Shown piece after piece: positions 20,225 through 28,487 of a stretch of DNA of 64,000 nt (positions within the stretch are counted from its first letter, which is position 1; each line of letters begins with the position of its first letter). The position numbers and the translations under genes are program-made. The notes under the pieces are model-generated. The model was not told where the DNA came from and ran no database searches. It worked only from the letters and a program-made list of their open reading frames with translations. Location of the stretch: the NCBI GenBank assembly GCA_913058245.1, contig CAJXQJ010000009.1:1-64000 (forward strand), read 5' to 3'. The DNA is from an uncultured Colwellia sp. (GTDB taxonomy: Bacteria; Pseudomonadota; Gammaproteobacteria; Enterobacterales; Alteromonadaceae).

Positions 20225-20773
20225 TTATTCTCCAATAGTTGCGATAGCAGTTCCTGGCTTACTGTAATTAACCCAGTTTTTAAGTAGAAAATAAGCATCT
20301 AAATTGGCGCTAACGCTAGGAATAGAGTCGACAATAGTATCGTCAATTATTTCGAGTGACATTGCTTGAATGATCATACCTGATGCTCCTGCTTCCTTTA
20401 AATTTTCAGCCAAGACATTACTCGCGATCTCACTTTGCTGACAAACAACAATTTCACCTTGAAAGGTTCCTTTGGCAAATGGCTTTCTACAGTATTTATT
20501 ATTGTCTGTGTCGGTTGCTGGAAAATTTTCAGCCAATACCACCAATGCCGTTACACGACCTTGTTCACTCAATAGTTTTCCTGTGATATTTTTCGGAGGG
20601 CGGCGCCAATTAGGCTCACCTTGAAAGTTACTAATAAAGCTAACACTTTTAGTAACCTCCACTGTGCCATAAGAAGGAGTATTTGGCAGAACTCCAATGG
20701 TATTTAATTCTACTGCCTGCAATAGCGTTGACGATGCCAATAGCACCAACATTCCCAAAATTATTTTTTTCAC
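20225..20773 (-). CDS. Small secreted PA (protease-associated) domain protein
   Basis: The product looks like a secreted, free-standing PA domain of about 160 mature residues, without any peptidase catalytic domain. Recognisable parts are RVTALVVLAENFPATDTDNNKYCRKPF, the GTFQGEIVVCQQSEI strand region and EAGASGMIIQAMS, typical of PA domains inserted in subtilases and M28 peptidases. The longest frame starts with GTG at 20797. A GTG at 20773, preceded by GGGTGA, would give a compact signal peptide (KKIILGMLVLLASSTLLQA) and is preferred. Function is unknown. PA domains usually mediate substrate access or protein interaction. Confidence 0.7.
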   Translation of the reverse strand: MKKIILGMLVLLASSTLLQAVELNTIGVLPNTPSYGTVEVTKSVSFISNFQGEPNWRRPPKNITGKLLSEQGRVTALVVLAENFPATDTDNNKYCRKPFAKGTFQGEIVVCQQSEIASNVLAENLKEAGASGMIIQAMSLEIIDDTIVDSIPSVSANLDAYFLLKNWVNYSKPGTAIATIGE

Positions 20774-21052
20774 CTGATTCACCCAGTAAACGGCCACGCA
20801 TTTATTATTATTTTTTTATGTTAAATGCGGATGACAATTGTTAATTATTTTTATCGTTTGTTAATTCCATTTACATATCTAACTCATTTCATTCTGGTAT
20901 AAATTGCTTTAAAAATAAACCTAATAAATGAATAAATAACGATTTTGAATAAGTGGATGTTTTTCTTGAATAAAACTCTTATAAAAATAGGTGTACTAGA
21001 GTATTTGAGATAAAAAATACAATAAATCGATAAATAATTGAGTAAGTATTCA

Positions 21053-21541
21053 TCATTTAGCTTGTAAAAATTGCTTTACTTGTTCATTTAAACACCGATT
21101 AGAAATATAATGGCGACCTGTTTTATGGTTAATCAACCAACCTTTATCGGTAGGCGTTATATTTTTTATATCTTGATAAAACATCTTATTATCGTTATAA
21201 AACGAAAACGTACGAATATAATCTTCGGTGATTTCTAGTGTTACTTCTGCCTTAGCGACTTTGCTAAACATTTGACGCATAACCCACCATGGCTTGCGGT
21301 AATGCATACTGACCACTTCTAAAATACCCAATGAAAAAATAAACCAAGCGGCATAGGGGTTAAAATCAGTAAACAGCACAAGGCCCGCACCAATTAACAG
21401 CATAACAGCCGCTTTAAAATAAAGCTGAGAAAAAGATTGTTGTGGCACCGACTCTTCATAACACTCGGTAAAATGTGACTTATCTAAAATAAACGTTGAC
21501 TTATAATTGAGTGCTTGCGTGGTATTAGGTGAATCTTGCAT
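21053..21541 (-). CDS. YcxB-like membrane protein
   Basis: This is a 162-residue protein with two hydrophobic segments (about residues 43-75) and a C-terminal soluble portion around ITEDYIRTFSFYNDNKMFYQDIKNI that resembles the YcxB-like C-terminal domain. No catalytic motif is visible and no function is established for the family. It is monocistronic by spacing: 255 AT-rich bases without recognisable content separate it from the PA-domain gene, and 95 bases lie on its other side. Confidence 0.6.
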   Translation of the reverse strand: MQDSPNTTQALNYKSTFILDKSHFTECYEESVPQQSFSQLYFKAAVMLLIGAGLVLFTDFNPYAAWFIFSLGILEVVSMHYRKPWWVMRQMFSKVAKAEVTLEITEDYIRTFSFYNDNKMFYQDIKNITPTDKGWLINHKTGRHYISNRCLNEQVKQFLQAK

Positions 21542-21636
21542 AGGGGTTTAGGGAGTATCCAACAATAATTGCATTTAGGTTATAGGCATTTTACCCATAA
21601 CCTAAATTAAATACTATCTATGCTTATTTAGCTTAG

Positions 21637-22575
21637 TTATGGCGCTTCAAGGCTTTGTAGCCATTGGCTAAACTCAGCATCTAAGCTCGTACCCCAAGTT
21701 TTGATTAATTGCTGATATCCTTGCCAATTACCGCTACGCACATGAACTAACATTTCATCAATTAATTCGCGATGCTGCTCCATCATAAAACGTACAGCTA
21801 AATAGCCCCAGCGATAAACACGATCAGCACCAGTATTTTCATTACTACTGGTATTAAACAACTCGCTTAATGTAAAACTATTTTCTTGCGCCAGCGCAAC
21901 AGCTTTTGGATTACTTTCACCCCAAGCTAAATATTCCCCTAACCCCTCTGCCCACCAAACAATATGTGGATATGCTAAGTGCGGGCTTGGACAAAACTCT
22001 GGCCCCGCATGGTCGTCATGCAAACCATTACAATAATCACCATATTTATTAAAACGGCCATCAAGATAATGGATATACTCATGCTTTAAATTCCAAATTT
22101 TTCCCGAGCGCTCATAAGCAACAAACTCTGCCTGATTACCCACTTTATCGGGATAACCTTCTAAATACATGCCACCATTATTGGTTGGCATATTAAAATG
22201 AGCTGTGGCATATTTCACAAATTCATCACGATTCGAATAAATATTAGCTCTCATTTTGACATTATTATCATCAGCAACCGGCTTACCACGGGTATTAAAA
22301 ACAGCATGAAACTTATCTTCTTGCGTAATAAGAATTTTGCACGCGGAATCTAACTGTTCTTTATCTAATGATTGTGAACGAATAACAATAGTGCTATTAC
22401 AATCAGTTACCTGTGAAAGTACTTCTGTAACAGGTGCTAGTTCGGCGCTTGCCGTATTGCTATTGCCATAGCCGAACAATAATGCAAAGGCGGTCAACAA
22501 CAAAAACCTTTGCGCTATCCATCTGTTTTCTTTTTTAATGCCCAATTTACTACCCTTACCCCTCGAAAATTGCAT
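21637..22575 (-). CDS. Minimal M9-type (collagenase-like) zinc metallopeptidase
   Basis: The 312-residue protein has an N-terminal hydrophobic segment (about residues 23-44, AERFLLL-like to ASAEL region) consistent with secretion. It carries a gluzincin site: HEYIHYLDGRFNKYG contains HExxH, and about 40 residues later WWAEGLGEYLAWG supplies the third zinc ligand glutamate. This layout matches the peptidase subdomain of Vibrio/Clostridium collagenases. Those enzymes are much longer (an activator domain before, PKD and PPC domains after), and none of that is present here. Collagen cleavage is therefore not assured, and a general secreted protease is equally possible. Confidence 0.72.
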   Translation of the reverse strand: MQFSRGKGSKLGIKKENRWIAQRFLLLTAFALLFGYGNSNTASAELAPVTEVLSQVTDCNSTIVIRSQSLDKEQLDSACKILITQEDKFHAVFNTRGKPVADDNNVKMRANIYSNRDEFVKYATAHFNMPTNNGGMYLEGYPDKVGNQAEFVAYERSGKIWNLKHEYIHYLDGRFNKYGDYCNGLHDDHAGPEFCPSPHLAYPHIVWWAEGLGEYLAWGESNPKAVALAQENSFTLSELFNTSSNENTGADRVYRWGYLAVRFMMEQHRELIDEMLVHVRSGNWQGYQQLIKTWGTSLDAEFSQWLQSLEAP

Positions 22576-22714
22576 ACAATATAATATATAAAATTAACAA
22601 TGAAAAGTGGGAGCAAAGAAAACAGTTGATTTACATCTAGAGTGAGAAATACTTTTATTTACGAGGTAGGGGTTAGTTTTACAGCAAACTAAATTAGCGG
22701 AGAGTTATTAGTCG

Positions 22715-23290
22715 TTATTTTTGATTATTAACATCAGTGTTAATAGAATGGTTGTGCTCAGTAGCAGCGCCTGAACCTTCAAGGCTTGCATCTACATCCT
22801 GATTACTCTCTCGCTGACGAGACATTATACTGTCCAGATAATGATCAATTTTTTCTTTCGTCACTTTGGCAGAATTACCTTGTTGAGACTGCTGCGATAA
22901 AAGCTCTTCAACTTGTGAGAATAAACTCTCAATTTTGCTGTCTACTTTACCATTAGCTTTTCTTACTACCAAACTAGCTTCATGGCTTTGTTCAGGTTCA
23001 AAATCAGTGCTGCCGCTTACTTGATTAACATCCTTATCAGCCTGGTTAGCTTTCGCATCATTTGGCGAATCTCCAAATAAATTGAGCCAATGATCACTTT
23101 GATGACCAATATTCATTAACCGTTGAAAATAACCTTGGCCAGAATGATTACCAGCAGCTAAATCAAGAATTGTGCAAACAATTGCTACCGGACTAAGCAG
23201 TACATCCCTTACGGCATCTAACATTAGCTTAATTTGAAAGCTTAAATTTTCTCGAATAAGCTGCCAGCGACGCGTTCCTGAATTTGCCAT
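22715..23290 (-). CDS. Conserved-looking hypothetical protein with one hydrophobic segment
   Basis: I do not recognise this 191-residue protein. Residues 1-75 are well structured, with a hydrophobic stretch DVLLSPVAIVCTILDLAAG (about 29-47) that could be a membrane or hairpin segment. The C-terminal 115 residues are hydrophilic and rich in Gln, Ser, Asp and Asn, with a predicted helical stretch around KIESLFSQVEELLSQQSQQ. It lies between mdh and the M9 peptidase on the same strand, separated from mdh by a terminator, so it is probably its own transcription unit. Confidence 0.6.
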   Translation of the reverse strand: MANSGTRRWQLIRENLSFQIKLMLDAVRDVLLSPVAIVCTILDLAAGNHSGQGYFQRLMNIGHQSDHWLNLFGDSPNDAKANQADKDVNQVSGSTDFEPEQSHEASLVVRKANGKVDSKIESLFSQVEELLSQQSQQGNSAKVTKEKIDHYLDSIMSRQRESNQDVDASLEGSGAATEHNHSINTDVNNQK

Positions 23291-23371
23291 TTATTTTCCT
23301 TGTTAAAATTAAACTATATATTGCCTAAAGCAACACGCTCATAGTAACGGTTTTATTAAATTTAAGGCAAT

Positions 23372-23399
23372 AAAAAACCGCGTCATACGCGGTTTTTTT
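23372..23399 (-). terminator. Rho-independent terminator of mdh
   Basis: AAAAAACCGCG and CGCGGTTTTTT form an 11-base stem around a TCATA loop, with A and T runs on either side. It lies 20 bases past the mdh stop. The symmetric A/T flanks mean it could work in both directions. Confidence 0.85.
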
Positions 23400-23418
23400 A
23401 AACAATGTCTAACTCAAA

Positions 23419-24354
23419 TTAGCCGTTGATAAAATCAACACCTTCTTTAATATCAGCTGTTAGCGTTGCTAACATGTCGTCTTTAGCTTGTTGCTCGAAC
23501 GCACTTAATTCGCCGTAAGGTAGTACTTCAGCAATACCGTTTACACCTAAACGAACAGGGTGAGCAAAGTATGGCGCATCACCACCTTCAACTTCTACAT
23601 AAGCGTAATCAACAACGTCTTCACCTTGTAAACCTTTAACTAAAGATAAACAAAAACGAGCAGCAGCAGCGCCCATTGAAAGTGTTGCAGAACCGCCACC
23701 AGCTTTAGCATTTACAACTTCAGTACCAGCATTTTGAATACGTGGTGTTAATGCAGCAACTTCTTCATCAGAGAAAGTTGCACCTTCAACTTGAGAAAGT
23801 AATGGTAAAATTGTTGTACCAGAGTGGCCACCAATTACTGGGATTTTCACATCATTCACGTCCATGCCTTTTAATTCGGCGATGAATGCTTCACTGCGAA
23901 TAACATCAAGTGTAGTTACACCAAAAACACGGTTCTTATCGTATGTACCTGCTTTTTTGAATACTTCAGCAACAATTGGCACAGTGCCGTTTACTGGGTT
24001 AGTAATGATACCTACTAAAGCTTTTGGACAGTTAGCAACAATACCTTCAGCCAATGTTTTAATAATGCCAGCGTTTACAGCGAATAAGTCAGCACGATCC
24101 ATACCAGGCTTACGTGGCATACCCGCAGGGATAATTACAATATCAGCACCTGAAAGTGCAGCAGCTAAATCATCAGCACCAAACCCTTCAACTTTAACGG
24201 CTGTTGGGATGTGTGATAAATCAACAGCAACACCTGGAACAACTGGCGCAACGTCATATAAAGATAACTCAGAACCTGCAGGTAATTGAGTTTTTAATAG
24301 TAAAGATAACGCTTGGCCGATACCACCAGCAGCGCCTAGCACAGCAACTTTCAT
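23419..24354 (-). CDS. mdh: Malate dehydrogenase (NAD)
   Basis: This TCA-cycle enzyme interconverts malate and oxaloacetate with NAD. The 311 residues align with the E. coli form position for position at the key sites: nucleotide loop GAAGGIGQ at 8-15, substrate arginines R81, R87 and R153, catalytic D150 and H177 (in GGHSGTT). It is divergent from argR, a conserved gammaproteobacterial arrangement, and is followed by its own terminator. Confidence 0.98.
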   Translation of the reverse strand: MKVAVLGAAGGIGQALSLLLKTQLPAGSELSLYDVAPVVPGVAVDLSHIPTAVKVEGFGADDLAAALSGADIVIIPAGMPRKPGMDRADLFAVNAGIIKTLAEGIVANCPKALVGIITNPVNGTVPIVAEVFKKAGTYDKNRVFGVTTLDVIRSEAFIAELKGMDVNDVKIPVIGGHSGTTILPLLSQVEGATFSDEEVAALTPRIQNAGTEVVNAKAGGGSATLSMGAAAARFCLSLVKGLQGEDVVDYAYVEVEGGDAPYFAHPVRLGVNGIAEVLPYGELSAFEQQAKDDMLATLTADIKEGVDFING

Positions 24355-24433
24355 TTGATGTCTCCGAAATTTGAGTAATTACGTAATAATTTGTCGGCCA
24401 AAAGATATAGCATAAACGGCCAAAAAACAATGT

Positions 24434-24587
24434 TTATACCAATTTGATTGCGTAAATAAACGACTTTACACGGCATTGGTGCATTTAAAACAAGTAAAAC
24501 CAGCGAACATCATCCACCGCTATTTTTGGAACGGTCAACAAGATAAATTTACCAACTGGGAATTATTCACCTGTATTGGTTTATAAG
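24434..24587. repeat. Candidate degraded repeat with imperfect ends
   Basis: The stretch begins TTATACCAAT and ends ATTGGTTTATAA. These would be inverted copies apart from two extra bases at the right end. One plus-strand frame is open without a start codon from 24416 to a TAA at 24587 and reads plausibly protein-like (for example IIHRYFWNGQQDKFTNWEL). It could be a small dispersed repeat or a gene remnant. It lies between mdh and the clear MITE-like element. Evidence is weak. Confidence 0.3.
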
Positions 24588-24632
24588 GATACCGTATAAT
24601 AAAAAATGTGGAATAATACTTAGGTATTACAA

Positions 24633-24903
24633 CTAGGGCGTATTGAACTTTGGTGTATGTTTTTTGCAGCAGTTTAGTGAGTATTTATACAAGGCAGAAC
24701 TTATAACGTGTGGTTGCTCCACATAAATAAGTGATAACACAGTAAAAATACTCAAGAAACGCTGCCCTTAGGGTTCATTTAAAAGTAATTTACTCGTTGT
24801 TGTCGCTCATTTATATAGAACGACTATACTTCAATCGCTACGCCGCGATTAAATCACTTTTAATTCGAACAAAATTTATACTGCAAAGTTCAACACGCCC
24901 TAG
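24633..24903. mobile_element. MITE-like element with terminal inverted repeats
   Basis: The left end CTAGGGCGTATTGAACTTTG and the right end, read in reverse complement as CTAGGGCGTGTTGAACTTTG, match at 19 of 20 positions, with scattered identity for about 15 bases more. The interior of roughly 230 bases has no credible open frame, so the element is non-autonomous. A TA dinucleotide at each extreme edge could be a target duplication of the IS630/Tc1-mariner kind, but this is inferred. The right end lies 40 bases before the argR ATG, so it may have replaced or altered native argR control. Confidence 0.75.
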
Positions 24904-24943
24904 ACTATTATCGATCAGAATATAACTCGAGCAGTGAGCAATT

Positions 24944-25417
24944 ATGAGTGGACAACAAAAACAAGAAGCTTTAGTACAAGCCTTCAAAGATTTATTAAAG
25001 CAAGAACAGTTTAGTTCTCAAGGCGATATTGCGGTAGCATTAAAGTCGCAAGGTTTTGAAAATATCAGCCAATCAAAAGTATCTCGTATGCTCAGCAAGT
25101 TTGGCGCTGTTCGCACCCGTAATGCTCGTCAAGAAATGGTTTATTGTTTGCCCGCTGAGCTTGGCATGCCGACGGCAAAAAGCCCACTAAAACAATTAGT
25201 ACTCGATATTGAACACAATGATGTCATGATCATTATCCGCACTAGCCCAGGCGCTGCACAACTAATTGCTCGTTTACTTGATAGTTTAAGTAAAAGTGAC
25301 GGTGTATTGGGAACCATTGCTGGTGACGACACCATTTTCATTGCCCCAACCGATACCAAAGAAATTAAGCAAACCATTAGTAAGCTTGAAGCGCTGTTCT
25401 TAAAAAACCTAAGTTAA
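24944..25417 (+). CDS. argR: Arginine repressor ArgR
   Basis: ArgR is the arginine-dependent hexameric regulator of arginine biosynthesis and catabolism. The 157 residues comprise an N-terminal winged helix-turn-helix ([20 protein letters not shown]) and a C-terminal oligomerisation and arginine-binding domain with [15 protein letters not shown] and [13 protein letters not shown]. It is divergent from mdh as in E. coli. I could not find a convincing ARG box in the 40 bases left between the MITE-like element and the start codon. Confidence 0.96.
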   Translation: MSGQQKQEALVQAFKDLLKQEQFSSQGDIAVALKSQGFENISQSKVSRMLSKFGAVRTRNARQEMVYCLPAELGMPTAKSPLKQLVLDIEHNDVMIIIRTSPGAAQLIARLLDSLSKSDGVLGTIAGDDTIFIAPTDTKEIKQTISKLEALFLKNLS

Positions 25418-25436
25418 TTAAATTAACATTAGGTTT
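25405..25436 (+). terminator. AT-rich hairpin at the argR 3' end
   Basis: AAACCTAAGTTAAT and ATTAACATTAGGTTT pair with one mismatch around a three-base loop and straddle the argR stop. It separates argR from the convergent peroxidase gene. The stem is AT-rich with no strong T run, so terminator function is tentative. Confidence 0.45.
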
Positions 25437-25469
25437 AGTTATTTAATATCTAATGTGAGTTTGGCAAAA

Positions 25470-26393
25470 TTATTCGCCAAGCTCAGCAAGTATATTTAGA
25501 CTTGGTACAAAAAAGGCCGCACCAGTTTCTGCTTGGGTGTATTTCAGCATATGATCACTATGACCATGGCCATCACCAACAATCATACTTGCAAGCATTA
25601 ACTCAAAGGGCTCAGGCGAATGACAATAAGATACGAAGAATAAACCCTGTAGCTTCATATCACCATACGGCATACTTTGACGTAAAATTTCAATGCTATT
25701 ACCGTCACTATCCTTTAGATTTACTCGTTTAATATGTGACGTTGGCGCTTTATTTTCTTCCGAATACTCTTCATTGTTCACTTTAGTACGGGCAAAAACA
25801 TCTTCTTGATCTTTCACTTCTAATGAATTCCACAGATTCAAATTATGGCGATAACGCTGAATATGCAGATAACTACCTGATGAAAACTCTGAGTCTTGCG
25901 ACTCATTAATTAAGGCGACTTTACGGCGATGATGTCCTTGCGGGTTTTCGGTGCCATCAACAAACCCTGTTAAATCTCGACCATCTAAAAAGCGGAATGC
26001 TCTAACTTGTTCAACCAGCTCAACACTATCAGCAAGCAATTCACAAACCTTAGTGGCAACAATATGGTTGACATCACCACGGTCACTGCGAATTTCAATA
26101 TAAATATCGTAATTACAAACAGGAGCGATTCGATCATCCACTGCCATTTCAGGAAATGACCGTAAATGTTTAGGGCGAGCTTTGGGATAGATTTCATCCC
26201 AGTAATTGGAGCCTATGGCGATAACACCTGCAAGGTTAGCTTCAGAAAAACGATCAGCATACTTATCAAATAATGCCGGTAAACGTGATAATGCCTGACG
26301 AATAAATGAGTTTTTCTCATCTAAAGCGTTAAATAATAAATAATATCCGTGAAGGCTCGGCTCTGCACAAACACCAAACTGCTCTCTAGCCAT
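25470..26393 (-). CDS. DyP-type haem peroxidase (YfeX-like)
   Basis: Dye-decolourising peroxidases are haem enzymes that oxidise various substrates with hydrogen peroxide. The 307-residue protein has the family motif GFVDGTENP with the catalytic aspartate D146, the proximal haem histidine H220 (TSHIKRVN) and the distal arginine R238 (ILRQSMPYG). No Tat signal or other export signal is visible, so it should be cytoplasmic. Length and absence of export signal match the YfeX-like class. It converges on argR and stands alone. Confidence 0.93.
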   Translation of the reverse strand: MAREQFGVCAEPSLHGYYLLFNALDEKNSFIRQALSRLPALFDKYADRFSEANLAGVIAIGSNYWDEIYPKARPKHLRSFPEMAVDDRIAPVCNYDIYIEIRSDRGDVNHIVATKVCELLADSVELVEQVRAFRFLDGRDLTGFVDGTENPQGHHRRKVALINESQDSEFSSGSYLHIQRYRHNLNLWNSLEVKDQEDVFARTKVNNEEYSEENKAPTSHIKRVNLKDSDGNSIEILRQSMPYGDMKLQGLFFVSYCHSPEPFELMLASMIVGDGHGHSDHMLKYTQAETGAAFFVPSLNILAELGE

Positions 26394-26513
26394 AAAGTTA
26401 TCCGTTTATAAACATCTCAATTAATGAGGTAATTTTACACATTTTATTGACGATAACAGTAAAACTTTACGAATTATTTCAATAGGCTTACATTCTAGTT
26501 AACGTAAAAGTAG

Positions 26514-26549
26514 AAAAAGCACAACGCCAGCATAAATTATAAACTGGCG
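26514..26549 (-). terminator. Probable terminator of glnK-amtB
   Basis: On the minus strand CGCCAG and CTGGCG form a six-base stem around a 13-base AT-rich loop, followed by a T-rich stretch including five consecutive Ts. It lies about 45 bases beyond the amtB stop. The long loop makes it a moderate call. Confidence 0.5.
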
Positions 26550-26592
26550 CGGCTTTGTTGGTTTTTTAGTTAATGCTATTTACGAAAACATC

Positions 26593-27858
26593 TTAACCTC
26601 GGGTAAATTCCGGGTAAGCCTCCATACCACAATCGGCTTTATCAACCCCTTCATATTCCTCTTCCGAACTAACACGAATGCCCATCAACTTTTTCAGTGC
26701 AAACCAAACCACAAAACTGGTGGCAAATACCCAAATAAATATCGTTGCAGCGCCAATGAGTTGTCCACTAACCGTTGAAGCACTATTCGTTACCGGCACC
26801 AGTAGTAAGCCAAGCAAACCAACAACACCATGCACAGAAATAGCCCCAACAGGATCATCAATTTTTAGTTTATCTAGTGCAATAATAGAAAACACTACAA
26901 CAATACCGGCCACTACGCCAAACATCGTCGCTTGCAGCGGTGTTGGTGTTGACGGCTCAGCCGTTATTGCAACTAAACCTGCCAAAGCACCATTTAATAC
27001 CATAGTTAAATCAGCCTTTTTGAATAAAATTTTTGCCATAATCAAAGCAGAAACAGCGCCAGCAGCGGCAGCGGCGTTAGTATTTAGAAACACCATAGCA
27101 ACCGAGTGAGAGCTTGCGATATCGCCAAGTTTCAGTACTGAGCCACCATTAAAGCCAAACCAACCCATCCACAAGATAAAAGTCCCTAATGTCGCCATTG
27201 GTAAGTTGGCACCAGGAATAGCATTTACTCGACCGTCAGAACCATACTTTCCTTTACGGGCACCTAATAATAAAACCCCTGCTAACGCTGCCGCAGCACC
27301 AGCCATATGAACGATACCAGAGCCAGCAAAATCAGAAAAACCTAAATCGGCTAAGTTATATAAGCCAAATACAGCATTTCCGCCCCACGTCCAACTACCT
27401 TCCATTGGATAAATTACCGCAGTTAGCACAACGGCAAACGCTAAAAATGCCCATAATTTCATGCGTTCAGCAACGGCGCCTGAAACTATCGACATCGCAG
27501 TGGCAACAAATACTACCTGAAAAAAGAAATCGGAAGCGGCCGAATAAATCGCCGAGCCAGTAAAGCCATCTTCACGAGCAGAGAAGTCTGCCAGAACTTT
27601 GGCTGGGTCAACTGTTTCAATGCCTGATAAGAATACTCCACCGCCGTACATAATGTCGTAACCAATGAATAAATACATCATGCAAGAAATAGCATACAAA
27701 GCGACGTTTTTCGTTAAAATTTCTGTGGTATTTTTTGCACGAACTAAACCCGCTTCAAGCATTGAAAACCCTGCCGCCATCCACATCACCAAAGCACCAC
27801 AAATTAAAAAGTAAAATGTATCCATGGCATACTGTAATTGAAAAATATTTTGTTCCAT
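26593..27858 (-). CDS. amtB: Ammonium transporter
   Basis: Amt proteins are trimeric inner-membrane ammonium channels closed by the PII protein GlnK. The 421-residue protein has about eleven hydrophobic helices. Typical motifs are MLEAGLVRAKN, GGNAVFGLYNLADLGFSDFAGSGIVHMAG (first pore histidine region) and the second pore histidine in SVHGVVGLLG. The C-terminal tail with EEYEGVDKADCGMEAYPEF is the PII-contact region. It lies ten bases after glnK, the classical operon. Confidence 0.96.
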   Translation of the reverse strand: MEQNIFQLQYAMDTFYFLICGALVMWMAAGFSMLEAGLVRAKNTTEILTKNVALYAISCMMYLFIGYDIMYGGGVFLSGIETVDPAKVLADFSAREDGFTGSAIYSAASDFFFQVVFVATAMSIVSGAVAERMKLWAFLAFAVVLTAVIYPMEGSWTWGGNAVFGLYNLADLGFSDFAGSGIVHMAGAAAALAGVLLLGARKGKYGSDGRVNAIPGANLPMATLGTFILWMGWFGFNGGSVLKLGDIASSHSVAMVFLNTNAAAAAGAVSALIMAKILFKKADLTMVLNGALAGLVAITAEPSTPTPLQATMFGVVAGIVVVFSIIALDKLKIDDPVGAISVHGVVGLLGLLLVPVTNSASTVSGQLIGAATIFIWVFATSFVVWFALKKLMGIRVSSEEEYEGVDKADCGMEAYPEFTRG

Positions 27859-27868
27859 CGTTTTACTC

Positions 27869-28207
<339 letters not shown>

Positions 28208-28243
28208 TTATTTTAATCCTTATAATGTCGTGCCTTTATGGTT

Positions 28244-28259
28244 ATCAATCCTCGTGCCA
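28244..28259 (-). promoter_or_regulatory. Sigma-54-type promoter for glnK-amtB
   Basis: Read on the minus strand, TGGCACGAGGATTGAT matches the sigma-54 consensus TGGCACG-N4-TTGCA with a perfect -24 element and TTGAT at -12. The expected GC at -12 is GA, so one key base deviates. It lies about 37 bases before the glnK start, suitable for a short leader. PII-Amt operons are commonly sigma-54/NtrC-dependent. Confidence 0.65.
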
Positions 28260-28311
28260 AACAAAATAACCCTTTAAAAACAATAGATTAACATTTAACA
28301 ACAAACTAACA

Positions 28312-28332
28312 GCGCACCATCGCAGTGCGCTA
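28312..28332. promoter_or_regulatory. NtrC-like palindrome in the glnK/oxidoreductase intergenic region
   Basis: AGCGCACCATCGCAGTGCGCT is a palindrome with seven-base arms and a seven-base centre. Its core GCAC-N7-GTGC has the spacing and sequence of NtrC sites such as those at glnA. It is about 85 bases upstream of the predicted sigma-54 start site of glnK. A second half-site, CTGGTGCAG, lies near 28354. The site is also about 140 bases upstream of the divergent flavoprotein gene. Confidence 0.6.
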
Positions 28333-28430
28333 TCACCATTAATTGTTATTTGCTGGTGCAGAATTAATCTGCCAGTAACTTTGATAATGGCCGACTAGAA
28401 AATAAGCAATTAATTACGAAAAGTGTTTAA

Positions 28431-28459
28431 TTAACACTGTCTTGGGTGTAGATTATTTA
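28431..28459 (+). promoter_or_regulatory. Weak candidate promoter of the flavoprotein/KorAB operon
   Basis: TTAACA (five of six to -35) is followed after 17 bases by TATTTA (three of six to -10). The implied start near 28466 would leave about 20 bases before the TTG start at 28488, enough to include its Shine-Dalgarno. Confidence 0.3.
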
Positions 28460-28487
28460 TACAGCCTGAATGCTAAGGAATAAGCTA

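Noticed and set aside
20798-21052. Possible small RNA or gene in AT-rich spacer
   Set aside because: No open frame with a ribosome-binding site and no stable hairpin could be found by eye.
23864-24289. 141-codon open frame antisense to mdh
   Set aside because: A mirror of a highly conserved coding sequence with no ribosome-binding site and no recognisable protein features.
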